Assembly: GCF_022827545.1 (NCBI RefSeq)
Contig: NZ_CP094672.1
Location: 55,017-119,016, forward strand
Source of the DNA: Hymenobacter tibetensis
GTDB taxonomy: Bacteria; Bacteroidota; Bacteroidia; Cytophagales; Hymenobacteraceae
DNA: 64,000 bases
Direction: 5' to 3'
Made by a program: the position numbers and the translations under genes. Below the pieces are notes generated by a model, which worked only from the letters and a program-made list of their open reading frames with translations, did not search any database and was not told the DNA's origin. Shown here one piece after another: positions 1-8,268 of this stretch (positions within the stretch are counted from its first letter, which is position 1; each line of letters opens with the position of its first letter).

Positions 1-288
1 GCTTGGAAAGCGTTGTACACAACGCTTGGCATGAATAGCGTCGGCTTGCTCACAATTGTGGGGTGCAATGTCCTGCACTGGTACTGTTTGGGCGTTGCCT
101 ATTATTTAAGTGGCGCGTTGTTTCTGGGCGTTCCGTTGTTTATCCTAACCCTATGGGGAGCCCCAGTCGGTACCTTCACTCACCCACGGCCACCCCGAGC
201 CCAGCGCTACCGACGCCTGTTTTTCCTGAATCTGACACTCGTGGCTCTTGTGTTCCTGCCTGCGGGTATTGCCGTCTTCTTCGGCTAG
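1..288 (+). CDS. Small hydrophobic membrane protein, possibly cut by the left edge
   Basis: The reading frame is open to base 1, so the true start may lie outside the window. The first ATG is at base 31 and a TTG lies at base 13. The product has two or three strongly hydrophobic stretches (about residues 7-24, 29-48 and 70-90, counted from base 13) separated by a basic, proline-rich loop rich in PRP and RR. This suggests a small inner-membrane protein with a cytoplasmic loop. I do not recognise the family. It converges on the GH92 gene and is not obviously part of that operon. Confidence 0.4.
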   Translation, partial: AWKALYTTLGMNSVGLLTIVGCNVLHWYCLGVAYYLSGALFLGVPLFILTLWGAPVGTFTHPRPPRAQRYRRLFFLNLTLVALVFLPAGIAVFFG

Positions 289-381
289 CGTTGCGCCCCT
301 GACGATACCACCAGACAAGCAAGCAAAGTACCGCCTTGGGGCTTGTGAACGGAAACCAGATAACACCGGAAGCAGGTTGGG

Positions 382-2757
382 TTACTGTGCGGAAGGCGGT
401 GGAGTTTTCGTGCCCCAGGTTTTGTTGGGCTGGTTGCCCATGGTGAACACCAGCTTTCCGCCCTGCATCAGCTCGTCGCGGTACAGCCAGCAGTTGGCGA
501 GAGGCTTGCCGTTCAGCGCTGCTGCCTGCACGTACCGGTTTTCTTTGGAGGTATTTTTGGCCTCGATAACCAGCTTTTTCTGGTTGCCTAGCTGAATAGT
601 GGCTTTGCTGAAAATAGGGCTGCCTAACTCCACAATGGGCCGGGCATCGGTGAAACCCTTTACGTCGAACAAGCCCAGCGCACTGATGACGTACCACGAG
701 CCCAATTGCCCCTGGTCTTCGTCTTGCCCGTACCCGTAGCCGTGAATGGGCTCGGTGCCGTAAAAATCGTCGCAAATCTGGCGGGTCCATTTTTGGGTTA
801 GCCAGGGCTGACCCGAAAAGTTGAACAGCCAGCTAATGTGCAGGCAAGGCTGGTTGCCATGGTTGTAGATGGCCTTGATGCCAGCAAAAGCATCTATTTC
901 TTTGCCGCCGCCGAAGCCCGTTTTGGCCGAGGCCGTGAAGAGACTGTCGAGGCGGTTGTTGAACTTGTCTTGGCCCAGCGCGGCAATAAGGCCGGCCGGG
1001 TTTTGCGGTACGTAAAAAGTGTACTGCATGGCGTTGCCTTCCTGGAAGCCGCGCCACGGCTCGAACGGGTTGAAGTTGCCCACGAACGTGCCATCGGCCA
1101 ACTTGGGCTGCATGAGTTTGTTTTGCGGGTTCAGGATGGTTTTCCAGCCGTTGGAGAGCTTGAGCAATTGCGCGTAATCTGCCTTTTTACCCAAGGATTT
1201 GGCCATCTGGGCGGCGGCGAAGGCACTGAAGCTGTACTCCAAAGTGTGGGAGTTGGCGAAGTACGCCCCCGTAGAATCGGTTTTGTACCAGACGCCTTTG
1301 TCTTCCTTATAAGCTTCTTTGAAAGGCACGTAGCCGTACTGGGTGAAAGCCTTCACATCCATCTTGCCCGAGCCAAACGAGCGGTGGCGCCAGTTCAGCT
1401 CGTTGGCGCGCACGGCCTGGTAGGCGAGGTTCACATCGTAGTTGCGGATGCCGACCTGGTAGGCCGCCGCCACGGCCAGCCCCACAAAATTGGTCCCGAC
1501 CCCCGATACAAACTCGCTGTTCGCCAACCCGTCCCCAAACCAGCCCTTGTCGCGGTACACTTGCAGCTGGGTGTTCACGTAGTTGCCGTACCACTCGGGG
1601 TAGGATAGCGCCCACAGCTGCGTCAGGTTCCAGTAGCCACCCCAGATGGCATCGGTATTCATGAACTCGGGCTTGGGGCCGGGGCCGCTGGCCGTTAGTT
1701 GGCCTATGCGGCCGCCGTGCTGCGGGTAGGCGCCATTCACGTCGCTGGCAATGCCGCGCCCAAGCAGGGCATGAAACAGGCCGGTGTAGAACTTAACCTT
1801 GTTTTGCTCATCGGGGCCTTCCACCGTTAGTTTACTTAGCTCACGCTGCCACGTAGCTTGGGCGGCGGTGCGAGCCTGGTCGAAGGTTAGGCTACGGGCT
1901 TCCGCCAGCAGGTTGGCCTTGGCATTGGCAACTGACGTGTACGAGAGGCCCACCTTCAGCTCGATTTTTTCCTGCGCACTGGTTTGATAGTTAAGCACCA
2001 ACCCCGCGCCCTTGCCTGTGGCCGAACTTGTTTGTGCCTGCGTGCCTGCGGCCGTGAAGGCCCCTACACTGGCGGGCTGCTTGCTGATTTCGCCGAAGAA
2101 GTACATGGTCACCTTGCCCTCCGGGTCGTAGGTTTGCACGTATTTGGGGTAGGTGCTCACAAAGCCCTCCACGTGCGTGGCGTCCACCATCCGAATGCTG
2201 GCATCCGTCACTTCCCCACTCTCGCCTTGCTTGTTGCCGATGTCGAGGATGATGTGGGCTTGGTTGTTTTTAGGAAACGTATAGCGGTGAAAGCCAACCC
2301 GCTTGGTGGCGGTTAGCTCGGCCGTGATGCCGTAGTCGTCGAGCAGCACGCGGTAGTAGCCTGGTTCGGCCACCTGGTTTTTCCGGTCGAAGCGCGAGCG
2401 GTAGCCGGAGTCCGGCTTGTCAAGGTCGCCGGGCTTCACGCGTAGTTCGCCCGTGGTGGGCATAAAGCTTACGCCCCCCACCTGCCACTCATGGAAATGC
2501 ACGAATCCTTCAATGGAATTCTGCCGGGTGTCGTAGCCCACAGCTTCCCAGCCCGAGGGGTTGCCGTAGTGGCCATTGGTGGAGGGCGCCAGCTTGGCCA
2601 TGCCGTAGGGCACGGCCGCGGGCGTGTAGAAAAACCAGCGGCTGTGCGCCGTACCGATGTTGGGGTTCACGTACTTCAGCACGCTTTGCGCACGAGACTC
2701 GCCCACTGCCAGAAGCAGTACCAGGGGCAAAACGCTGGCAGTGAAAGTCAGCTTCAT
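382..2757 (-). CDS. GH92 family alpha-mannosidase, secreted
   Basis: This 791-residue protein is a GH92 glycosidase, a family of calcium-dependent exo-acting alpha-mannosidases that trim mannose from high-mannose glycans. Residues 1-23 form a signal peptide ending just before AQS. The N-terminal beta-sandwich begins with the family sequence VNPNIGTAHSRW, followed by PYGMAKLAPST. The C-terminal catalytic domain holds the hallmark GQDEDQGQLGSWYV near residues 675-690, which contains the acidic base residues of the family. Length is normal for GH92. It is the last gene of the minus-strand run (isomerase, DeoR, porter, GH92) and lies 57 bases after the sugar porter. The product should act in the periplasm or outside the cell and supply mannose to the porter. 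Confidence 0.95.
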   Translation of the reverse strand: MKLTFTASVLPLVLLLAVGESRAQSVLKYVNPNIGTAHSRWFFYTPAAVPYGMAKLAPSTNGHYGNPSGWEAVGYDTRQNSIEGFVHFHEWQVGGVSFMPTTGELRVKPGDLDKPDSGYRSRFDRKNQVAEPGYYRVLLDDYGITAELTATKRVGFHRYTFPKNNQAHIILDIGNKQGESGEVTDASIRMVDATHVEGFVSTYPKYVQTYDPEGKVTMYFFGEISKQPASVGAFTAAGTQAQTSSATGKGAGLVLNYQTSAQEKIELKVGLSYTSVANAKANLLAEARSLTFDQARTAAQATWQRELSKLTVEGPDEQNKVKFYTGLFHALLGRGIASDVNGAYPQHGGRIGQLTASGPGPKPEFMNTDAIWGGYWNLTQLWALSYPEWYGNYVNTQLQVYRDKGWFGDGLANSEFVSGVGTNFVGLAVAAAYQVGIRNYDVNLAYQAVRANELNWRHRSFGSGKMDVKAFTQYGYVPFKEAYKEDKGVWYKTDSTGAYFANSHTLEYSFSAFAAAQMAKSLGKKADYAQLLKLSNGWKTILNPQNKLMQPKLADGTFVGNFNPFEPWRGFQEGNAMQYTFYVPQNPAGLIAALGQDKFNNRLDSLFTASAKTGFGGGKEIDAFAGIKAIYNHGNQPCLHISWLFNFSGQPWLTQKWTRQICDDFYGTEPIHGYGYGQDEDQGQLGSWYVISALGLFDVKGFTDARPIVELGSPIFSKATIQLGNQKKLVIEAKNTSKENRYVQAAALNGKPLANCWLYRDELMQGGKLVFTMGNQPNKTWGTKTPPPSAQ

Positions 2758-2814
2758 AAAACGATTTTAAGTGATACAGTGCCCTAGCACAATCCGTAAG
2801 TAGACGCTGATTGG

Positions 2815-4212
2815 CTACTGCCAGCTCCGCTCGATTTCTTCCAAGGTTCGACCTTTTGTTTCGGGTACGGCCCGCCACACAAACCCAAAGGTGAGAGCCG
2901 AAAGCACCGCGTAAAGCCCAAACGCGCCGCTTAGTCCGGCGGCTTTCACCAACGACAGGAAAGTGAACGAGATGAAGGTGCAGGCTATCCAGAGCGCAAC
3001 CGTGGCCAGCGAGGCGGCCCGCCCGCGCACCGCATTCGGGAAAATCTCGGTAATCACAACCCACACGCCCGGTCCTAGCCCCACCGCGAAACAGGCCACG
3101 TACAGCATGATAAGCCCCAGCAACCATGGCCCCGGCGCGTGCAGTTGCAACGCCACCACCAGCGCGCCCAGCGCCAGCGCCATGCCTCCCGAAGCCACAA
3201 GCAACAACGGCTTACGTCCTACCCGGTCGATGATGAACAGCGCCACAATAGTGCCCGCGAAGTTGATGCCCCCGATGAGGGCGTTGGCGCCAATAGCCGA
3301 CGCAGCACTTTGCCCACTATGCTCGGTGAAAATGATCGAGCCGTAGTACAGGATGGTATTGATGCCCGTAATCTGCTGCAACACCGCCAGTACCACCGCG
3401 ATACGCAACGGTTGGCGCAGGCGCGGCTGGTATAAGTTGGCTTCTTCGCCGCGCTCGGCTACCAGGGCAGCCTGAATTTCGGCGGCTTCGGTGGCGGCGG
3501 CCACGGGGCCGTTGAGGCGGGTGAGCGTACCCAGCGCCTCAGCGTCACGCCCCCGGCCTAGCAGCCAGCGCGGACTTTCGGGCACTAGCAGCAGCGTGAC
3601 CATGAAGAGCACCGAAGGCAAGGCTGCCGACGCAAACATCCACCGCCACGACGCCACGCCCAGATCGGCCAGGTAATAGCTAGCAACGTAAGCCAAAAGA
3701 ATACCCGTGACGATGGCCAATTGGTTGAGAGTCACTAACTGCCCGCGAATGCGAGCCGGGGCAATTTCGGCGATGTAGAGCGGCACCAGCAACGAAGCCA
3801 CCCCGATAGCCAAGCCACCTGCTAGCCGCGCCACCACAAACTCGGTGAGCGTGCGCGGCACCGCCGCGGCCAGCGCCGAAAGCGTGAACAGCGCCGCCGC
3901 CCCAAACAGCAACCGGCGGCGCCCGTATCGGTCGGTGAGCCAGCCGGCGAGGGCAGCACCAGCCACCGCTCCAAACAAGATGCTGCTGGCGGCCAACTCG
4001 GTTTGCGAATCAGTTAAGTTGAAATCCTTTTTCAGAAAGATCAAGGCGCCGTTGATAATGGCCGTGTCGAAACCGAAAAGCAGCCCGCCCAGCGCCGCCA
4101 CAACCGCAATCAAGTAAACATAGCCCGCCTTGCCGGTTGAGTTGGCATCGGGGGTGTGCGGTCCAGCACTAGGTTCGCGCGGGATGGGACTCGGGGAAGC
4201 GTGCGGAGGCAT
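2815..4212 (-). CDS. MFS sugar porter (XylE/GlcP-like)
   Basis: This 465-residue, twelve-segment permease belongs to the sugar porter family of the major facilitator superfamily. Family signatures are visible: DRYGRRR after TM2, PESPRWLLGRGR before the central loop, a QQITGIN motif in TM7, and VPETKGRTLEEIE at the C-terminus. The first 30 residues are hydrophilic and proline-rich, and the first membrane segment starts at about residue 33 (YLIAVVAALGG). The family imports hexoses or pentoses with protons. Placed between a DeoR regulator and a GH92 mannosidase, mannose is the likely substrate, but that is inference. The ATG at 4212 is the only reasonable start. Confidence 0.93.
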   Translation of the reverse strand: MPPHASPSPIPREPSAGPHTPDANSTGKAGYVYLIAVVAALGGLLFGFDTAIINGALIFLKKDFNLTDSQTELAASSILFGAVAGAALAGWLTDRYGRRRLLFGAAALFTLSALAAAVPRTLTEFVVARLAGGLAIGVASLLVPLYIAEIAPARIRGQLVTLNQLAIVTGILLAYVASYYLADLGVASWRWMFASAALPSVLFMVTLLLVPESPRWLLGRGRDAEALGTLTRLNGPVAAATEAAEIQAALVAERGEEANLYQPRLRQPLRIAVVLAVLQQITGINTILYYGSIIFTEHSGQSAASAIGANALIGGINFAGTIVALFIIDRVGRKPLLLVASGGMALALGALVVALQLHAPGPWLLGLIMLYVACFAVGLGPGVWVVITEIFPNAVRGRAASLATVALWIACTFISFTFLSLVKAAGLSGAFGLYAVLSALTFGFVWRAVPETKGRTLEEIERSWQ

Positions 4213-4349
4213 AGTACGAGGTAGTAAGAGCGGTAAGAATCAAGTATAAAAGCAGGGTATCTTCTGACGGGCCCGCCTACTCTCAAGGCACACCTATCCT
4301 TCCCTGGCTGGAGGCAAGCCAAGCAATTGGGGATTCGCGCCGCCAGGTA

Positions 4350-5150
4350 TCACACCAGCAACACGTCTATTCCGAGCTGGCGAAAGGGAGCTACTTGCTC
4401 TTCGGTGGCGCCGGTGTCGGTGATGAGCTGATGCACTTCGGTGGTGGGGCAGATAAGCGAGGTAGCAACTGTGCCGAGCTTGGTATAGTCGGCCACTACA
4501 ATGCGGCGCTTGGCCTGGCGTATCATCACTTGAATTACAGCGGCTTCCTCGGGGTGCAGGGAGGTCAGGCCCTTCTGGGCGTCGATGCCATTGACGCCGA
4601 TAAAGACCTTATCTACAAAGAACTGGCTGAGCGCCTGCGTGGTGGCGGGCCCTACCAGCGAAAACCAGCCGCCCGTCAGAAAGCCCCCCGTCACGAACAC
4701 GCGCACATCGTGGCGGTGGCTTAGTTCCATGGCCACGTTCACGGTGTTGGTGACAACCGTCACGTTGGCTTCCGAGCGGAGGCTACGCGTGACTTGCGTG
4801 GTGGTGGTGCCGGCCGTGAGGGATATGGTTTCGCCGGATTGGATGAGCGCCGCGGCGGCCAGCCCGATGCGGCGCTTCTCGGCTAGGTTGCGGTCTATCT
4901 GGTCGTGAAAACTGGAATTATACCGAAAGGGCTCGTAGAGTAGCGGTTCGCGGGGTACGGCGCCGCCGTGCGTGCGCCGTAAGCGGCCCTGCTGCTCTAG
5001 CTCCATTAAGTCGCGCCGCACAGTCACCACCGATACGCCAAACAACGTGGCCAGTTCCTCAACAGCCACAGTGCCGGTGTGCAACAGCTTTTCCACAATG
5101 GTTTGGGCGCGGACCGCCGCGGCGTTGTCGGGAGTTAGGAAATCAGACAT
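4350..5150 (-). CDS. DeoR-family transcriptional regulator
   Basis: This 266-residue protein has the DeoR layout. An N-terminal winged helix-turn-helix lies at about residues 25-80 (VEELATLFGVSVVTVRRDL, then RTHGGAV). The C-terminal sugar-phosphate sensor domain carries TAGTTTTQ, TNTVNVAMEL, VFVTGG and IGVNGID. DeoR proteins usually repress sugar operons and are released by a phosphorylated sugar. It sits inside the operon, 72 bases after the isomerase gene and 137 before the porter, so it probably controls this locus. A TTCGTTT-N7-AAACGAA site in the divergent promoter region (7201-7221) is a candidate operator. Confidence 0.93.
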   Translation of the reverse strand: MSDFLTPDNAAAVRAQTIVEKLLHTGTVAVEELATLFGVSVVTVRRDLMELEQQGRLRRTHGGAVPREPLLYEPFRYNSSFHDQIDRNLAEKRRIGLAAAALIQSGETISLTAGTTTTQVTRSLRSEANVTVVTNTVNVAMELSHRHDVRVFVTGGFLTGGWFSLVGPATTQALSQFFVDKVFIGVNGIDAQKGLTSLHPEEAAVIQVMIRQAKRRIVVADYTKLGTVATSLICPTTEVHQLITDTGATEEQVAPFRQLGIDVLLV

Positions 5151-5222
5151 TGGGTTGAGCGGGTTTACAAGTGGCTTTCCAAGTGAAGTTAGCCACCTAC
5201 CTGTGGCCTGGCTGTTCTACGA

Positions 5223-6992
5223 CTAGGTGCGCACGTACGCTTTCATAGTGGCGCACTCCGTACCGACCGCCGAACCGTGGGGCCGAATGGTGTAGGCGCC
5301 TACCGCCGCCGGCACAATAAACGTTTCCGCATAATGCACCACAAAAGGCTCGAAAGCACCGTTTGGGCTTTCAACGAGGGCTTCCGTGCCCTGCACCAGG
5401 TTGAGCACCTGCACGCCGCCGTGCGTATGATGCGGCACCACGTCCGTAAACCAGTGGCGGCGCGTCTCGATAAATTCCCGCTCGTGTAACCCCGTGCGCT
5501 CTTCGCGCCAGCCGGGGCCACTGCCCACGGGTTCCACTTGGTTGACGAGGTGCTGCGTTACCCAAGCGGTGGTGCGGTCGGGCACGATGTTGGCCGCGCC
5601 GTGCTCGAGGTGGATGGGCCGGGGCCGGCCGTCGAGCCCAAGACGCGCCCAATCCCAGAGCTTGAAGGTGAAAATGTAAGGGGTAGCTGAAATTTCCAGC
5701 ACCATGGCATTGGCCCCCGAGCAGTGAATGGTACCGGCCGGAATCAGAAAGTGGTCGTGTGGGCGCGCCGGAAACTCGTTGACGTACTTGGCCGCAGGAA
5801 AAGGAACGGCATTGTCTTGCTGAGCGCGCTGTAACTCCTCCAGCATAGTCGGGAAATCCACTTTTTCCTTCAGGCCCAGATACACCACCGCGTCTGGTTT
5901 GGCGTCCAGCATGTAGTAGCTCTCGTCTTGCGTGTAAGCCAGGCCAAACTTGTCTTGCGCGTACTCGGTGAGTGGGTGCACTTGCAGCGAAAGGTTGCCG
6001 CCGCCCATGGTATCAAGAAAGTCGAAACGGATAGGAAACTCGGTCCCGAACCGCCCGTGCACCGCCTCCCCTAGTAACTCGCGAGGATGCGCAAAAACCA
6101 AGTTGATGCTCGGAATTTCCACGCGTGCCTCGCCAAAACCCAGTAGCAGCGAGTTTTCTTCGGGCACGCAGTCGAAGCCCCAGGCGTAGTTCGCTGGGCC
6201 CTCGGGCAAGTCACAGACTTCGCGCAGCCATTGCCCACCCCAGGGGCCGGGGTCGAAAAAGGGCACCACCCGGAACGGGCGCCGCACGGCCGCCGCCAGC
6301 CCGGCCCGCAGGTCGGCCCCGCGGACAAGTTTGGGGGCAGCAGGGCCGTTGGTATCGAGCAGGAAGTCGGCGCGGGGCAGCACCTGCTTTTTCAAGCGGT
6401 CGGCGGCTCGCCAATCCACAAAAAAAGCGCGCTTGTACTTCAGGCTGGCCTTCTCACCGAAGTTGGTACTGCCTAAGTTGGCAATTTCGTTGCGCCGCTG
6501 CCGCAGCTGGATTTCCCAACGAGCCAAGTCGGCGTACACTACCACGGCAGGAGTTGGATGCACTAAGGTGGCCCCGGTGCCCACTATCACCACCAACTTA
6601 CCCGCAGCCACAGCCAGTGTTTCTTGCGCTTGTTGGAGTTGCTGCGGGTTGAAAAAATCGGCAACGGTCAGCCCGTTGAGCCGGCCAAACACGGGGTCGT
6701 CGGTGAGCGGGCCGGCCACTAGCGCGTCAATTTCAGCAGGAAGCTGGTACAAGTCGTCGGCTACTAGGCACAGGGCTGGCTGCAAGGCTTGCGTTAGTTC
6801 TTGCTGTAGCTGCTTTAGGTTGGTGCCGGGGTAGCATTCCACGGCTAGTACCAGTGGGTGGGTGGGGACAGTCGGTGCTGCTTGCAGCGCTTTTTGCAAC
6901 GCTCCCACAATGGCAGGCCACCCGATTTGGCAAGCATCAGCCTCTGCCGCTACCAGCACGAAGGGAAACTTGTCGTAGTTGGAGGAGCGCAT
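5223..6992 (-). CDS. Class I mannose-6-phosphate isomerase with an N-terminal extension domain
   Basis: The protein has about 589 residues from the ATG at 6992; a longer frame starts at 7019 but the nearer ATG fits better. The C-terminal two thirds is a type I phosphomannose isomerase, interconverting mannose-6-phosphate and fructose-6-phosphate. It shows the metal-binding SLQVHPLTEY sequence, the DHFLIPAGTIHCSGAN cupin motif and FTFKLWDWARLGLDG. About 230 N-terminal residues are not found in the short enzymes. They contain VLAVECYPGT and VIVGTGA, and resemble a kinase-like nucleotide-binding fold without a clear Walker A motif. The gene heads the minus-strand operon, so imported mannose would enter glycolysis after phosphorylation. 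Confidence 0.88.
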   Translation of the reverse strand: MRSSNYDKFPFVLVAAEADACQIGWPAIVGALQKALQAAPTVPTHPLVLAVECYPGTNLKQLQQELTQALQPALCLVADDLYQLPAEIDALVAGPLTDDPVFGRLNGLTVADFFNPQQLQQAQETLAVAAGKLVVIVGTGATLVHPTPAVVVYADLARWEIQLRQRRNEIANLGSTNFGEKASLKYKRAFFVDWRAADRLKKQVLPRADFLLDTNGPAAPKLVRGADLRAGLAAAVRRPFRVVPFFDPGPWGGQWLREVCDLPEGPANYAWGFDCVPEENSLLLGFGEARVEIPSINLVFAHPRELLGEAVHGRFGTEFPIRFDFLDTMGGGNLSLQVHPLTEYAQDKFGLAYTQDESYYMLDAKPDAVVYLGLKEKVDFPTMLEELQRAQQDNAVPFPAAKYVNEFPARPHDHFLIPAGTIHCSGANAMVLEISATPYIFTFKLWDWARLGLDGRPRPIHLEHGAANIVPDRTTAWVTQHLVNQVEPVGSGPGWREERTGLHEREFIETRRHWFTDVVPHHTHGGVQVLNLVQGTEALVESPNGAFEPFVVHYAETFIVPAAVGAYTIRPHGSAVGTECATMKAYVRT

Positions 6993-7019
6993 AGGGCCAG
7001 TGGTTGGGAGGTAAGACAA

Positions 7020-7351
7020 AAGGGTGGTACTGCCCTATGTGTAACAAGGCTAAGCTTCCGGGGCTGGGTTCACTGACCCCATCTGCTGGTAGGAGCTTTT
7101 GCACCGCTACACGTGAGGTATCGGCCAAGGGTTTGCACTAGCTACTCCTATCACGAGAAGTGGTGAGCAGCTGTGTTTGCAAATATTGACATTAAAAATG
7201 TTCGTTTCATAACAAAACGAAAATAAATTCTTTTTATTTGTCTCACCACTGTAAGCGCTCAACTGCTAGTCTAGAGTTAGGAGCTAGGAAAGCAGCTACT
7301 TCGTTAAGCCCGCCCAGGTGGCGTCCATCCCCTTTATCTTACCGTTGTTCT
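7020..7351. promoter_or_regulatory. Divergent control region between isomerase operon and kinase gene
   Basis: This 330-base gap separates the minus-strand mannose operon from the plus-strand kinase gene and must hold both promoters. The central part (about 7180-7240) is much more AT-rich than its surroundings. It contains the TTCGTTT/AAACGAA inverted repeat listed separately. No exact TAnnTTTG box was found on either strand; near matches lie at 7233-7240 on the plus strand and about 7180 on the minus strand. Confidence 0.5.
7201..7221. promoter_or_regulatory. Candidate DeoR operator (TTCGTTT-N7-AAACGAA)
   Basis: The arms TTCGTTT (7201-7207) and AAACGAA (7215-7221) are perfect inverted repeats with a 7-base spacer. 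The site lies between two divergent sugar genes, with a DeoR-family gene in the operon. Its geometry fits a dimeric winged-helix repressor. Assignment to this particular DeoR protein is inference. Confidence 0.45.
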
Positions 7352-8200
7352 ATGATTCTGATAGCTGATGGCGGCTCTACCAAGACCACATGGTGCGTAG
7401 TGGAAGCTCACACGTCTCGCTCCTTCTTCCACACGGAAGGCTACAACCCAGAATTCATTGACACGCTGGGTATTATCGCCTCGTTGCAGCAAAACTTACC
7501 CACAACCCTGGCCACGGCTGCCATAACGGAAGTGCACTACTACGGTGCTAGCGTGGTGTCGGCGCTACAAGTCGCGACGGTGGTGAATGCTATGCAGGCG
7601 GTGTTCACGCAAGCCCGCGTGTTTGTGGGCCACGACTTGCTAGCGGCAGCGCGGGCCTTGTTGGGACAAGAGCCGGGGTTTGCGGCTATTCTAGGCACGG
7701 GCACCAACTCGTGCGTGTACGATGGAGCGCGCATTACGCACAACGTAGACTCGCTGGGCTATTTTTTGGGCGACGAAGGCAGCGGCGCTTTCCTTGGCAA
7801 AGCGTTGCTGCGCGACTACTTGCGCGGGCAGATGCCCGCCCGCCTGGAAGGGGAATTTCGTACGACGTACAACATGGAGCGCGAGGCAATTATGGATCGG
7901 CTCTATAACCACCCTTTTCCGAACCGCTTCGTGGCCAGCTTCGCCAAGTTCGCCTACGACCACAGCAGCGCAACCTATTGCCAGCAACTGGTAGCGGAAG
8001 CATTCGACCTGTTTTTCCGAAATATCATCACTCAGTATCCCGCTTACCAGGCCTATACCTTCAACTGCGTGGGGTCGGTGGGGTATAGCTTCCGCGATGC
8101 ACTAACCCAGGTAGCCACTGCGCACGGCATGGCAGTCGGCAAAATCATCCGCGCGCCCATCGACGACTTGGTTTCCTATCATCTGGCCGCTGTCAGCTAA
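7352..8200 (+). CDS. N-acetylglucosamine kinase-like protein (BadF/BadG/BcrA ATPase family)
   Basis: From the ATG at 7352 the protein has 282 residues; an upstream in-frame start would add 38 residues unlike the family. It opens with the phosphate-1 motif DGGSTKTTW, and has the phosphate-2 motif GTGTNS at about residues 113-118, followed by GYFLGDEGSG. These mark the ASKHA kinase group that includes eukaryotic-type GlcNAc kinase and bacterial MurK-like enzymes. The likely reaction is ATP-dependent 6-phosphorylation of GlcNAc or a related amino sugar. Its place beside GH92, a sugar porter and phosphomannose isomerase suggests use of N-glycan sugars. Confidence 0.88.
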   Translation: MILIADGGSTKTTWCVVEAHTSRSFFHTEGYNPEFIDTLGIIASLQQNLPTTLATAAITEVHYYGASVVSALQVATVVNAMQAVFTQARVFVGHDLLAAARALLGQEPGFAAILGTGTNSCVYDGARITHNVDSLGYFLGDEGSGAFLGKALLRDYLRGQMPARLEGEFRTTYNMEREAIMDRLYNHPFPNRFVASFAKFAYDHSSATYCQQLVAEAFDLFFRNIITQYPAYQAYTFNCVGSVGYSFRDALTQVATAHGMAVGKIIRAPIDDLVSYHLAAVS

Positions 8201-8217
8201 CCCGTTGAACACGGCCA

Positions 8218-8250
8218 AGCTCCAGTACGAACGTAGCCGTACTGGAAGCT
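8218..8250. terminator. Hairpin between convergent genes
   Basis: AGCTCCAGTACG (8218-8229) pairs with CGTACTGGAAGCT (8238-8250) with one bulged base and an 8-base loop. It lies between the ends of the kinase gene (plus) and the bestrophin gene (minus). It has no long T run, so its strength as a terminator is uncertain. Confidence 0.55.
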
Positions 8251-8268
8251 GAAAGCTGCGCAACCTGC

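Noticed and set aside
838..1608. 256-codon plus-strand frame opposite GH92
   Set aside because: Antisense shadow of a clearly conserved GH92 gene; no family resemblance.
6125..6652. 175-codon plus-strand frame opposite the isomerase gene
   Set aside because: Arg/Pro-rich product typical of antisense GC-rich frames.
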